Positions 17,653 to 25,432 of a stretch of 64,000 bases of DNA are shown here, in pieces; within the stretch, counting starts at the first letter, position 1, and each line of letters opens with the position of its first letter. A model generated the notes under the pieces. The model was not told the DNA's origin. It made no database searches and saw only the letters and a program-made list of their open reading frames with translations. Made by a program: the position numbers and the translations under genes. Origin of the DNA: Streptacidiphilus sp. ASG 303 (GTDB taxonomy: Bacteria; Actinomycetota; Actinomycetes; Streptomycetales; Streptomycetaceae). The DNA lies in contig NZ_JAJLRA010000004.1 of NCBI RefSeq assembly GCF_020991365.1, positions 124,001 through 188,000 of the forward strand, in the 5' to 3' direction.

Positions 17653-18105
17653 CTAGAAGAAGCCGCAGGTGGGGGCGTCGGCGACCGGTGCCTCGGCGCC
17701 GGTGCCGTCGACCCCCGCGGCGGTGTACACCTCCAGCCGGACGCCGTCCGGATCGGTGAAGAAGACGCCGCCGGAGGCGCTGCCCTCGCGGTGCGGGACG
17801 ACGCCCTCGTACCGGAGGCCGGCGCCCAGGTCGCGCAGGCGCCGCTCGGCGGCGCGGACCTCCTCCAGGGTGTCGACCTCGAAGGAGAGGTGGTGCAGGC
17901 CGGGGGAGCGGGTGGGGAAGACGCCCTCGCTCTGCTCCCACAGGGTGAGCACCAGCCGCCCCTCGCGGGAGAGGAAGGCGTGGCGGCGGCCGGGCTCCGT
18001 GCTCCCGCCGGCGTGCTCCAGGCCCAGGAGGTCCCGGTAGAAGGCGGTGGACCGGTCGAGGTCCGTGACGTTGAGGCCGACGTGGCCGGTCCGCAGGGAC
18101 TTCAT
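17653..18105 (-). CDS. VOC-family (glyoxalase/dioxygenase-like) protein
   Basis: Protein of 150 aa with two beta-alpha-beta-beta-beta units. Metal-ligand candidates are His8 in TGHVGLNVTDL, a His in GLHHLSFEVD near 71, and Glu in DGVRLEVYT near 126. Family members include glyoxalases, extradiol dioxygenases and antibiotic-binding proteins, so the reaction cannot be assigned. The ATG has AGGAGAGC 4 nt upstream. First gene of an operon with the FMN-binding protein, divergent from the CGNR regulator, which probably controls it. Confidence 0.87.
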   Translation of the reverse strand: MKSLRTGHVGLNVTDLDRSTAFYRDLLGLEHAGGSTEPGRRHAFLSREGRLVLTLWEQSEGVFPTRSPGLHHLSFEVDTLEEVRAAERRLRDLGAGLRYEGVVPHREGSASGGVFFTDPDGVRLEVYTAAGVDGTGAEAPVADAPTCGFF

Positions 18106-18128
18106 GGCTGCTCTCCTCGCGTCCAGGT

Positions 18129-18209
18129 GTAACCCTCGCCGTGGACTGTAAGGGTTAGTCGGATCGCCGGTCAACCGCTTCGGATCATATGAAGGGTTAG
18201 AACTACACT
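18129..18209. promoter_or_regulatory. Divergent promoter with three AGGGTTA-type repeats
   Basis: TAACCCT (18130-18136), TAAGGGTTAG (18149-18158) and GAAGGGTTAG (18191-18200) repeat the same core, the first inverted. The last lies just upstream of the TACACT -10 box (18204-18209) of the CGNR gene. The arrangement suggests operators shared by the two divergent units, perhaps bound by the CGNR protein. Confidence 0.55.
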
Positions 18210-18215
18210 CTCCCC

Positions 18216-18779
18216 ATGAGCAGCCCCGCCCCCGACCCGCGCGACCCCCGCCCGCTGACCGGCGGCCCGCTCTCCCTCGACCTGCTGAACACCCGCTGGG
18301 GCGTCGCCGAACCCCACGACCTGCTCAGGGACCGGGCCGGGTACGAGGTCTGGCTCTCCTCCGCCGGACTGGCCGGCCGCTGCCCCGCCGACGCGGTCTC
18401 CCTCGCCGCCACCCGCATCGCCCGCGAGGCGATCGCCGCGGCCGCCGCCGGGCCGGCGTCCCCCGCGCCCGAGGCGGTGGCGGCGCTCAACGAGGTGCTG
18501 GACCACGGCCGGATCCGCCGCGAGCTCACCGCCGCCGGCCCGGCCGAGGCCGTCGAGGTCGGGAACCCCGCCTGGCTGGCCGCCTGGCTGGCCGCCGACG
18601 ACTACCTCGGGCTGCTGCGCCGCAACCCCGACCGGATCCGCAGCTGCGCGCACCCGGACTGCGTCCTCTTCTTCTACGACGACTCGCAGAACGGCCGCCG
18701 CCGCTGGCACTCCATGGCCACCTGCGGCAACCGTGCCAAGGCGTCCCGCCACTACGCCCGCACCCGGGGCGGCTCGTAG
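18216..18779 (+). CDS. CGNR zinc-finger transcriptional regulator
   Basis: Protein of 187 aa. The ABATE-type N-terminal domain (LSLDLLNTRWG, about 15-130) may bind a stress ligand. The C-terminal CGNR zinc finger reads CAHPDCVLFFYDDSQNGRRRW then MATCGNRAKASRHYAR, with four Cys as zinc ligands and the eponymous CGNR. The ATG is 6 nt after a TACACT -10 box with no ribosome site, so it is predicted leaderless. Its divergent neighbours, a VOC protein and an FMN-binding protein, are likely targets. Confidence 0.9.
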   Translation: MSSPAPDPRDPRPLTGGPLSLDLLNTRWGVAEPHDLLRDRAGYEVWLSSAGLAGRCPADAVSLAATRIAREAIAAAAAGPASPAPEAVAALNEVLDHGRIRRELTAAGPAEAVEVGNPAWLAAWLAADDYLGLLRRNPDRIRSCAHPDCVLFFYDDSQNGRRRWHSMATCGNRAKASRHYARTRGGS

Positions 18780-18780
18780 C

Positions 18781-18810
18781 GGCGGCTCGCCCGCACCCGG
18801 GCGGGCCGCC
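18781..18810. terminator. Terminator between CGNR gene and FAD monooxygenase
   Basis: A 13-bp stem (18781-18793 with 18798-18810, one G-U) and a 4-nt loop, right after the CGNR stop and about 70 nt beyond the stop of the convergent gene. Confidence 0.6.
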
Positions 18811-18880
18811 TGCCCGTCGTCCCCTGCCGGTGGTCCCCTCGCGGGCCGCCCCTGCGTCCCCTGTCCGCGGCCTCCGGCCG

Positions 18881-20425
18881 TCAGTCCTTCGCCGGTGCGC
18901 CGAGCCACGCGGTGAGGGCGGCCCGGACGTCCGCCGCGGACGGCCGCTCGGCGGCCCAGGCGGCGTAGCCGTCGGGCCGGACGAGCAGGGCGGCGCCCGG
19001 GTCCCCGGCCGGTGCGGCGGCCACGACCCGTCCGCCCCAGGGCGCCGCGGCCCCGGCCGGGCCGCCGACCAGGGCGAACCGGCCGCCGCGCAGGGCCTCG
19101 TACAGCCGCCCGGGCGCCCCCGCCCCGTCCGCCGTCAGGCGCAGGTCGGGGATGCGGCGCCCCGCGAGCCGGTGGGCGCCCCGCGGCGCCGGGTACGCGA
19201 TGCCCAGCCCGGACACCGTGAGCGCGGCCCGGCGGGTCAGCGGGCCGAGGCCGCCGAGGCGCCCGGCGGCGGTCCGTGCGGCGCGGGTGAGGGGGCTCCG
19301 GCCGGTGGCGACCCGGACGAGCGCGCCGGAGGTGCGCAGCACGGCGGCGCCGACGGGGTGGCGCTCGGCCTGGTAGGTGTCGAGCAGCCCGTCGGGGGCG
19401 TGGCCGTGGACGGCGGCGGCGAGCTTCCAGCCGAGGTTGGCGGCGTCCTGGAGGCCGGTGTTCATGCCCTGGCCGCCCGCGGGGGAGTGGCAGTGGGCGG
19501 CGTCGCCGGCGAGCAGCACCCGCCCGCTGCGGTAGGCCGGGACCTGGCGCTCGTCGCTGTGGAAGCGGGAGGTCCAGCGGGGGTCGTGCATGCCGAAGTC
19601 GTCGCCGAGGGTGCGCCGCAGGAGGTCCCGGAGCCCGTCGGGGTCGACGGGTGCGTCGTCGGGCGGCTGCCGGGCCCGGTCCCAGGCGATGACCCGGTAC
19701 CAGCCGTCGCCGAACGGGGCGAGGAAGCCGAAGCCGGCGCCGGTCGCGCCGACGGTGAGGACCTCGTCCGGGGTGCGGTCGAGACGCACGTCGGCCAGCA
19801 TCACCGAGCGGACCGCCGAGACGCCGGGGTAGGGCAGGCCGAGCAGCCGCCGCACCGTGCTGTGCACGCCGTCGGTGCCGACCGCGTACCGGGCCCGGTG
19901 GACGGCCACTCGCCCGCTGTCGCCGCCGCCGTCGCCGTCGTCGCCGTCGTGCCGGACGTCCAGCTCGACGCCGTCGGCGTCCTGGCGCAGGCCGACGACC
20001 TCGGCGCCGCGCAGGATGCGGACCCCGGCGGCCTCGGCGCGGCGGCGGAGCACCTCCTCGGTGCGGTACTGGGGGGTGACCAGGACGAACGGGAAGCGGG
20101 TCCGCAGGCGGGAGAGGTCGATGCGGAGCCGGCCGAAGGCGCGCAGCGAGGGGAGCCGGGCGCCCTCGGCGAGGAGGTCGTCCGCGACGCCGCGGGCGTC
20201 GAGCTCCTCCAGGGTCCTCGCGTGCACGGCGAAGGCGCGGGTGAGGTTCGACTCCGCGGAGCGGCGCTCCAGCACGGTGGTGCGGACGCCCGCCTCGGCG
20301 AGGTCGCCCGCGAGCAGCAGGCCGGTCGGTCCCGCGCCGACCACGAGCACGTCGGCGGTGGTGCCGGTGGTGTCCGTGCTGCCGGTGGTCTCCGTGCTGC
20401 CCGTGGTTCCGGTGTGGTGCCGCAT
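18881..20425 (-). CDS. FAD-dependent aromatic-ring hydroxylase-like monooxygenase
   Basis: Protein of 514 aa of the PheA/TetX/polyketide hydroxylase group. The FAD site is VLVVGAGPTGLLLAGDLAEAGV near residue 22, the family DG motif is YAVGTDGVHSTVRRLLG near 180, and the GD motif is VLLAGDAAHCHSPAGGQGMN near 300. A thioredoxin-like C-terminal tail completes the family pattern. The first 20 residues are Thr/Gly/Ser repeats. ATG has AGGGGG about 6 nt upstream. A perfect inverted repeat lies 40 nt before the start. The substrate is probably aromatic; no biosynthetic cluster is adjacent. Confidence 0.9.
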   Translation of the reverse strand: MRHHTGTTGSTETTGSTDTTGTTADVLVVGAGPTGLLLAGDLAEAGVRTTVLERRSAESNLTRAFAVHARTLEELDARGVADDLLAEGARLPSLRAFGRLRIDLSRLRTRFPFVLVTPQYRTEEVLRRRAEAAGVRILRGAEVVGLRQDADGVELDVRHDGDDGDGGGDSGRVAVHRARYAVGTDGVHSTVRRLLGLPYPGVSAVRSVMLADVRLDRTPDEVLTVGATGAGFGFLAPFGDGWYRVIAWDRARQPPDDAPVDPDGLRDLLRRTLGDDFGMHDPRWTSRFHSDERQVPAYRSGRVLLAGDAAHCHSPAGGQGMNTGLQDAANLGWKLAAAVHGHAPDGLLDTYQAERHPVGAAVLRTSGALVRVATGRSPLTRAARTAAGRLGGLGPLTRRAALTVSGLGIAYPAPRGAHRLAGRRIPDLRLTADGAGAPGRLYEALRGGRFALVGGPAGAAAPWGGRVVAAAPAGDPGAALLVRPDGYAAWAAERPSAADVRAALTAWLGAPAKD

Positions 20426-20463
20426 GACCGCCCCCTGGAGGCCGCGGACCGCCGGGCCCGCGT

Positions 20464-20481
20464 ATTCAACGTCTGTTGAAT
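20464..20481. promoter_or_regulatory. Palindromic operator upstream of FAD monooxygenase
   Basis: ATTCAAC (20464-20470), spacer GTCT, GTTGAAT (20475-20481): a perfect 7+7 inverted repeat in an AT-richer promoter region. This is the form of a TetR- or MarR-type operator, but no regulator gene is adjacent. Confidence 0.6.
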
Positions 20482-20551
20482 TAACGGTAGGGCGCCGTCC
20501 GGGGTCCGTCAACCACCCGCCGGCCGGCGCGGCGCACCGGGCCGCCGTACT

Positions 20552-20579
20552 TCTCAGGAAGCTCTCAGACCCGTGTCAT
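20552..20579 (+). promoter_or_regulatory. TCTCAG direct repeats with 11-bp period
   Basis: TCTCAG (20552-20557), TCTCAG (20563-20568) and the related TGTCAT (20574-20579) recur every 11 bp, one helical turn. Direct repeats of this spacing are how OmpR/PhoB-type response regulators bind. They lie 35-60 nt before the GT2-GtrA start. Confidence 0.5.
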
Positions 20580-20613
20580 CCCGGCCCCATCCGCGCCCGC
20601 GAGCCTCGCTGCC

Positions 20614-21924
20614 ATGAGCCAGACAGCGACCCGCGGCCAGGACCGGCCCCCCGCCCCCGGCGCGACCCCCGCCCCCGGCGCGACCCCCGCCCCCGACGCG
20701 CCCCCGCCCCCCGGGGCGGCTCCCCCCGGCGCGGTCCCCTCCGGCGCCGTCACGACCAGGCTGGTCGAGGTGGTCGTCCCCGTGCACAACGAGGAGCACG
20801 TGCTGGAGCGCAGCGTCCGCCGCCTGCACGCCTACCTCGCCGAGACCTTCCCGTACCGGTTCCGGATCACCGTCGCCGACAACGCCTCCACCGACGGCAC
20901 CTGGCGGGCCGCCGCCGCCCTCGCCGCGGAGCTGCCCGGGGTGGAGGCCGTCCACCTGGACCTGAAGGGGCGCGGCCGGGCGCTGCGCCACGTGTGGGGC
21001 GCCAGCGACGCCGACGTCGTCGCGTACATGGACGTGGACCTCTCCACCGGCCTGGAGGCGTTCCTGCCGCTGGTCGCCCCGCTCCTCTCCGGCCACAGCG
21101 ACCTGGCGATCGGCAGCCGGCTGCACCGGGGCTCGGCGGTGGTGCGCGGTCCCCGGCGGGAGTTCGTGTCGCGCACCTACAACGTGCTGCTGAGGGCGAC
21201 CATGGCGGCGAAGTTCTCCGACGCCCAGTGCGGTTTCAAGGCGGGCCGGGCCGACGTCGTCCGGGCGCTGCTGGCCGAGGTGGAGGACGAGGCCTGGTTC
21301 TTCGACACCGAGCTGCTGCTGCTCGCGGAGCGGTCCGGGCTGCGCATCCACGAGGTGCCGGTGGACTGGGTGGACGACCCCGACAGCCGGGTGGACGTCG
21401 TCCGCACGGCGGTCGACGACCTGAAGGGGATGGCGCGGGTGGCCCGCCGCTCGCTGTCGGGCGCGGCCCGGCTGCCGGTGCCGCCGCGCGTGCGGGCGGC
21501 GAGGATGCCGCCGGGCCTTCCCTGGCAGCTGGCGAGCTTCGCCGTCGTGGGGGCGCTCTCCACCCTGGCGTACGCCCTGCTGTACCTGGCGCTGCGTCAG
21601 GCCGTTCCCGCGCTGGCCGCCAACGCGCTGGCGCTCGCCGCCACCGCCGTCGCCAACACCGCCGCCAACCGCCGCTTCACCTTCGGCGTCACCGGCACCC
21701 GGGACGCGCTGCGCCACCAGGTCGAGGGCGGCGTCGCCTTCCTGGTCGGCCTCGCGCTGAGCAGCGCCGCCGTCGCCGCGGTGGGCGCGGCCGCGCCCGG
21801 CGCCTCCCACGGGGTGGAGCTGGGCGCCCTGGTGGCGGCCAACGCGCTCGCCACCCTGCTGCGGTTCGTGCTGATGCGGGTGTGGGTCTTCCACCCGCGC
21901 CGCGACGCCCGGCGCCGTTCCTGA
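20614..21924 (+). CDS. GT2 glycosyltransferase fused to GtrA-type membrane domain
   Basis: Protein of 436 aa. Residues 1-45 are Pro/Ala-rich with an 18-bp DNA repeat (GATPAP). A DPM1-like GT2 domain (50-290) shows VVVPVHNEEHVLE, VADNASTDGTW and the nucleotide-sugar motif MDVDLSTG near 140. Four membrane helices of a GtrA domain follow (305-430, ASFAVVGALSTLAYALLYL, ANTAANRRFTFG). Such fusions make and flip polyprenyl-phosphate sugars for cell-surface glycosylation. Start ATG lacks a clear ribosome site. The repeats upstream suggest control by a two-component system encoded elsewhere. Confidence 0.9.
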   Translation: MSQTATRGQDRPPAPGATPAPGATPAPDAPPPPGAAPPGAVPSGAVTTRLVEVVVPVHNEEHVLERSVRRLHAYLAETFPYRFRITVADNASTDGTWRAAAALAAELPGVEAVHLDLKGRGRALRHVWGASDADVVAYMDVDLSTGLEAFLPLVAPLLSGHSDLAIGSRLHRGSAVVRGPRREFVSRTYNVLLRATMAAKFSDAQCGFKAGRADVVRALLAEVEDEAWFFDTELLLLAERSGLRIHEVPVDWVDDPDSRVDVVRTAVDDLKGMARVARRSLSGAARLPVPPRVRAARMPPGLPWQLASFAVVGALSTLAYALLYLALRQAVPALAANALALAATAVANTAANRRFTFGVTGTRDALRHQVEGGVAFLVGLALSSAAVAAVGAAAPGASHGVELGALVAANALATLLRFVLMRVWVFHPRRDARRRS

Positions 21925-21957
21925 CGTTGCGTCAGTGTGCGGCGCCGGGCGGCCGGG

Positions 21958-23670
21958 TCAGACGTGCCGGCGGACCTGCACCGTGCGGAACCGGTCGGCG
22001 ACGAACGCGGCGTCGCAGTACGCCGCGTTCGCCGCCGGGTTGGCGCCAGTGCCGTGCAGGTCGGAGAAGGCCGCGGTCTGGTTCGCGTACACCCCGCCCG
22101 TCAGGTTGAGCGAGAGCGAGACCCCCGCGTCCAGGCAGGCGTCGACCAGCGCCGCCTCCACCTCCTCGGAGGTGGTCCACGCCGCGGCCGTCATGGCGCC
22201 CTTCTCCTTCACCGTGCGGCGCAGCAGCTCCACGGCGTCGGCGGCGGAGTCGACCGCGACCACGAAGGAGACCGGGCCGAAGCACTCGCCGAGGAACGCC
22301 GCGGCGTCGTCCGGCTTGGCGGCGTCGGCCCTGACCAGCGCCGGGGTGCGCACCACCGCGTCGGGGAAGTCGGGCACGGCCACCTCGCGCGGGGCGAGGG
22401 CCAGCTCGCCGTACGCGCCCTCGGCGGCCCGGCCGATGCGCTCGGCCACGCCCGGGTTGACCACCGCGCCGAGGATCGCGGCCGCGCGGGCGTCGTCGCC
22501 GAGCAGCTTCCCGACCGCGGCCGCCAGGTCGGCGACGACCTCGTCGAAGGACCGGTGGCCCTGGTCGGTGTCGATGCCGCCGCGCGGGACCAGCAGGTTC
22601 TGCGGGGTGGTGCACATCTGGCCGCTGTAGAGGGAGAGCGAGAAGGCGAGGTTGCCGAGCATCCCGGCGTAGTCGTCGGTGGACTCCAGGACGGCGGTGT
22701 TGACGCCGGCCTTCTCGGTGTAGACGCGGGCCTGGACGGCGTTGGCCTCCAGCCACTCGCCGAAGGCGCTGGAGCCGGTGTAGTCGACGATCCGCACCTC
22801 GGGGTGGACGGCCAGGGTCTTGGCCAGGCCCTCGCCCTCCCGCTCGGCGGCGAGGACGACCGTGTTCGGGTCGAAGCCGGCCTCGGCGAGCACCTCGCGG
22901 GCGATGCGGACGGTGAGCGCCAGCGGCAGCACGGCCCGCGGGTGCGGCTTGACGACCACCGGGTTGCCGGTGGCCAGCGAGGCGAACAGGCCGGGGTAGC
23001 CGTTCCAGGTGGGGAAGGTGTTGCAGCCCACCAGCAGGGCGACGCCGCGCGGCACGGCGGTGGAGGTCTTCTCCATCACCAGCGGGTCGCGCCTGCCCTG
23101 CGGCTTGGTCCAGCGGGCCTGCCGGGGCAGCCGGGTCTGCTCGGCGTACGCGTGGGCCACCGCCTCCAGGCCGCGGTCCTGGGCGTGCGGGCCGCCGGCC
23201 TGGAAGGCCATGCCGTAGGCCTGGCCGGTGGTGTGCATCACGGCCTGGGCGAACTCGTGGGACCGGGCGTTGATCCGGGCCAGGACCTCCAGGCAGACGG
23301 CCGCCCGGGCGAGCGGACCGGCGGCGGCCCAGCCGGGAAGGGCCGCGCGGGCGGCGGCGACCAGCGCCTCCGAGTCCGCGTGCGGGTAGGTGATGCCGAG
23401 CTGCGGCCCGTACGGGGACGTCTCGCCGCCCGCCTCGCCGTCGGTGCCGGGCTGGTCCAGCTCGAAGGGCCTGCCGAGGAGCGCGTCGAAGGCGGCCTTC
23501 CCGTCGGCGGCCGCGGTCTCGCCGTACGCCTTGGGGAACTCCGGGTAGGGCGACCAGTAGTCCCGGGCGGCGAGCGCGGCGGTCGCCTTGTCGAGGGTCT
23601 CCCGGTGCCGTTCGACCAGTCCGGCGAGGGCCGGGCCGGCCGGCTCGGGGCTGCGGTCCGCTGCTGCCAT
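21958..23670 (-). CDS. paaN: Phenylacetate-degradation aldehyde dehydrogenase-like protein PaaN
   Basis: Protein of 570 aa, longer than ordinary aldehyde dehydrogenases and matching the stand-alone PaaN type. Features are the N-terminal WSPYPEFPKAYG, VGCNTFPTWNGYPGLFASLATGNPVVVKPHP (NAD-binding region near 220-250), Glu in VYTEKAGVNTAVLE and the catalytic Cys near 353 in YSGQMCTTPQN. In the phenylacetate pathway it would oxidise the semialdehyde formed after ring cleavage, using NADP. The other paa genes are not in the window. Transcribed away from a TetR gene with a shared palindromic operator, so that TetR is its likely repressor. Confidence 0.88.
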   Translation of the reverse strand: MAAADRSPEPAGPALAGLVERHRETLDKATAALAARDYWSPYPEFPKAYGETAAADGKAAFDALLGRPFELDQPGTDGEAGGETSPYGPQLGITYPHADSEALVAAARAALPGWAAAGPLARAAVCLEVLARINARSHEFAQAVMHTTGQAYGMAFQAGGPHAQDRGLEAVAHAYAEQTRLPRQARWTKPQGRRDPLVMEKTSTAVPRGVALLVGCNTFPTWNGYPGLFASLATGNPVVVKPHPRAVLPLALTVRIAREVLAEAGFDPNTVVLAAEREGEGLAKTLAVHPEVRIVDYTGSSAFGEWLEANAVQARVYTEKAGVNTAVLESTDDYAGMLGNLAFSLSLYSGQMCTTPQNLLVPRGGIDTDQGHRSFDEVVADLAAAVGKLLGDDARAAAILGAVVNPGVAERIGRAAEGAYGELALAPREVAVPDFPDAVVRTPALVRADAAKPDDAAAFLGECFGPVSFVVAVDSAADAVELLRRTVKEKGAMTAAAWTTSEEVEAALVDACLDAGVSLSLNLTGGVYANQTAAFSDLHGTGANPAANAAYCDAAFVADRFRTVQVRRHV

Positions 23671-23723
23671 GGTGTGCGCTCCTCTGCTGGGAGGGTGGGG
23701 GCGGAGCTTGTCCGCGCCTCAGC

Positions 23724-23747
23724 GTAACCGAATGATCGGTCGGTACA
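23724..23747. promoter_or_regulatory. PaaR-like TetR operator between paaN and tetR
   Basis: ACCGAATGATCGGT (23727-23740) is a near-perfect palindrome of the form ACCG-N6-CGGT, close to the known PaaR site form ACCGNNCGNNCGGT of corynebacteria. A third half-site CGGT follows at 23741-23744. It sits in the divergent promoter region. Confidence 0.65.
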
Positions 23748-23836
23748 AGAGGGGCCGCGGCGCGGATCCCGGCGGATCGCGGCGGATCCCGACGTCCGGG
23801 CGGAGGAGCCCGCGCCGCCGGTGGATACTCGTGTCC

Positions 23837-24472
23837 ATGGTCGCCAACACGCCGCCCGCCGCCGCCCGCCGCGACAGCTACACCGTCGAGTCGCTGCTCG
23901 CGGTCACCGTCGAGGTCTTCAACACCCGCGGCTACGACGGCACGTCGATGGAGGACCTCTCCCGCGCGGCCGGCATCTCCAAGTCGTCGATCTACCACCA
24001 CGTGCGCGGCAAGGAGGAGCTGCTGCGCCTCGCCGTCGGCCGGGCGCTGGACGGCCTCTTCGCGATCCTCGACGAGCCGGGGGCGCTGGAGGGGCGGCCC
24101 GTCGAGCGGCTGGAGCACGTGGTGCGCCGCACCGCCGAGGTGCTCCTCGCGGAACTGCCGTACGTGACGCTGCTGCTGCGGGTGCGCGGCAACACCGCCG
24201 CCGAGCAGTGGGCGCTGGGGCGGCGGCGCGAGTTCGACCACCGGGTCGCGGAGCTGGTGCGGGCCGCGGCGGACGACGGAGACCTGCGCGGCGACGTGGC
24301 GCCCCGGCTGGCGACCCGGCTCCTCTTCGGCATGATCAACTCGATCGTGGAGTGGTACCACCCGGTCGGCGGACCGCAGGCCGGGACCCCCGGGGACGGC
24401 GACGACGCCGCCGACCGCATCGTGGAGGCCGTGGTCCGGCTCGCCTTCGGCGGTCTACGCAGCAAGGGCTGA
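23837..24472 (+). CDS. TetR-family regulator (likely PaaR-type)
   Basis: Regulator of 211 aa. The N-terminal helix-turn-helix (about 14-62) reads SLLAVTVEVFNTRGYDGTSM then AAGISKSSIYHHVRGKEEL, with SKSSIYHHV as recognition helix. The C-terminal ligand domain ends in a helix with LLFGMINSIVEWYHP. Divergent from paaN; its likely inducer is phenylacetyl-CoA or a related CoA ester. Start ATG is 7 nt after GATACT, so the transcript is probably leaderless. An almost identical operator precedes the 2-oxoacid dehydrogenase operon 1.6 kb away. Confidence 0.88.
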   Translation: MVANTPPAAARRDSYTVESLLAVTVEVFNTRGYDGTSMEDLSRAAGISKSSIYHHVRGKEELLRLAVGRALDGLFAILDEPGALEGRPVERLEHVVRRTAEVLLAELPYVTLLLRVRGNTAAEQWALGRRREFDHRVAELVRAAADDGDLRGDVAPRLATRLLFGMINSIVEWYHPVGGPQAGTPGDGDDAADRIVEAVVRLAFGGLRSKG

Positions 24473-24560
24473 GGCCCGGGCCCGGGGCGCCGCCGCGCGA
24501 CGGCCCGGGGCCCCGGCCCCCGGCCCCCGGCACGTCGCGCGGCCGCCCGCCCGGTGCGCC

Positions 24561-24609
24561 GGTCCGGACCGTCCGCCCGGTCTGCCGGTCCGGACCGCCG
24601 GTCCGGACC
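24561..24609. repeat. Three copies of palindrome GGTCCGGACC
   Basis: The 10-bp palindrome occurs at 24561, 24587 and 24600 between the convergent TetR and Lrp genes. It may act as a terminator cluster or be a simple local repeat. Confidence 0.7.
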
Positions 24610-24615
24610 GCCCCC

Positions 24616-25215
24616 TCAGTCCGGCAGCTCCGGCGCCTGGTCGGTCTCGTCGAAGACCAGCAGCGTCTGGGTGCCCAGCACCGCGGGCAGGCTCTGGATG
24701 CGCCCCAGCACCAGCTCGCGCAGCGCCCGGTTGTCCACCGTGTGCACCAGCAGCAGCACGTCGAACTCCCCGCTCACCAGGGCGATGTGCTCCACGCCCG
24801 GCAGGGCCAGCAGCTGTTCGCGCACCGTGCGCCAGGAGTTCTGCACGATCTTCAGCGTGACGTAGGCGGAGGCGCCGTGCCCGGCCCGCTCGTGGTCGAC
24901 CCGGGCGGTGAAGCCGCGGATCACCCCGTCCTCCACCATCCGCGCGATCCGGGCGTAGGCGTTCGCCCGGGACACGTGGACCCGTTCGGCGACCGACCGT
25001 ATCGACGCCCGGCCGTCCCGCTGCAGCAGCCGCAGGATGGCGCGGTCGATCCGGTCCAGTCCCCTGCCGCCCGCCCCGGCGGCGCCGTTCCCGGCGGCCG
25101 CGGGCGGGCCGGGCGCCCCGCGCTCCGGCTGCGGGTCGTGGTGCGGGCCCCCCGGGGCCCCTCCCCTGCGCTCCGGAGCCGTACCGCCGGCTCCGGCCAT
25201 CTGTTCAGCGGGCAT
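24616..25215 (-). CDS. Lrp/AsnC-family regulator, BkdR-like
   Basis: Protein of 199 aa with an unusual Pro/Gly-rich N-terminal extension of about 50 residues. The helix-turn-helix (about 53-100) reads LDRIDRAILRLLQRDGRASI then SVAERVHVSRANAYARIARM. A RAM ligand-binding domain (about 110-185) has YVTLKIVQ and HIALVSGEFDVLLLVH. It is divergent from a 2-oxoacid dehydrogenase operon, the position of bkdR in streptomycetes, where Lrp-type proteins control valine/leucine/isoleucine catabolism. The ATG has GGGAGGG about 9 nt upstream; an ATG six codons later is possible. Confidence 0.88.
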   Translation of the reverse strand: MPAEQMAGAGGTAPERRGGAPGGPHHDPQPERGAPGPPAAAGNGAAGAGGRGLDRIDRAILRLLQRDGRASIRSVAERVHVSRANAYARIARMVEDGVIRGFTARVDHERAGHGASAYVTLKIVQNSWRTVREQLLALPGVEHIALVSGEFDVLLLVHTVDNRALRELVLGRIQSLPAVLGTQTLLVFDETDQAPELPD

Positions 25216-25316
25216 GTCCCACTGCCCTCCCGATATGGACGTCCTGCCCCCAGTCGACCGCCTGCTCGGCCGTTTGTCCACCACTTGCGCAGCTCTGTGG
25301 CCAAAGTGAACACACG

Positions 25317-25330
25317 ACCGAACAATCGGT
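25317..25330. promoter_or_regulatory. Palindrome in front of the 2-oxoacid dehydrogenase operon
   Basis: ACCGA (25317-25321), ACAA, TCGGT (25326-25330) is a perfect inverted repeat. It differs from the operator between paaN and tetR at only two central bases, suggesting the same TetR protein binds both. Confidence 0.6.
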
Positions 25331-25432
25331 AGGGAAGAAGGCGTGACCTGCGCCACTCGCGGCAGCCGCCGTCCCTCCGGCACCACAGATGCCCCCCGCG
25401 TGACCTCCCCACCCCCATGGAGGTGCTCGAAG

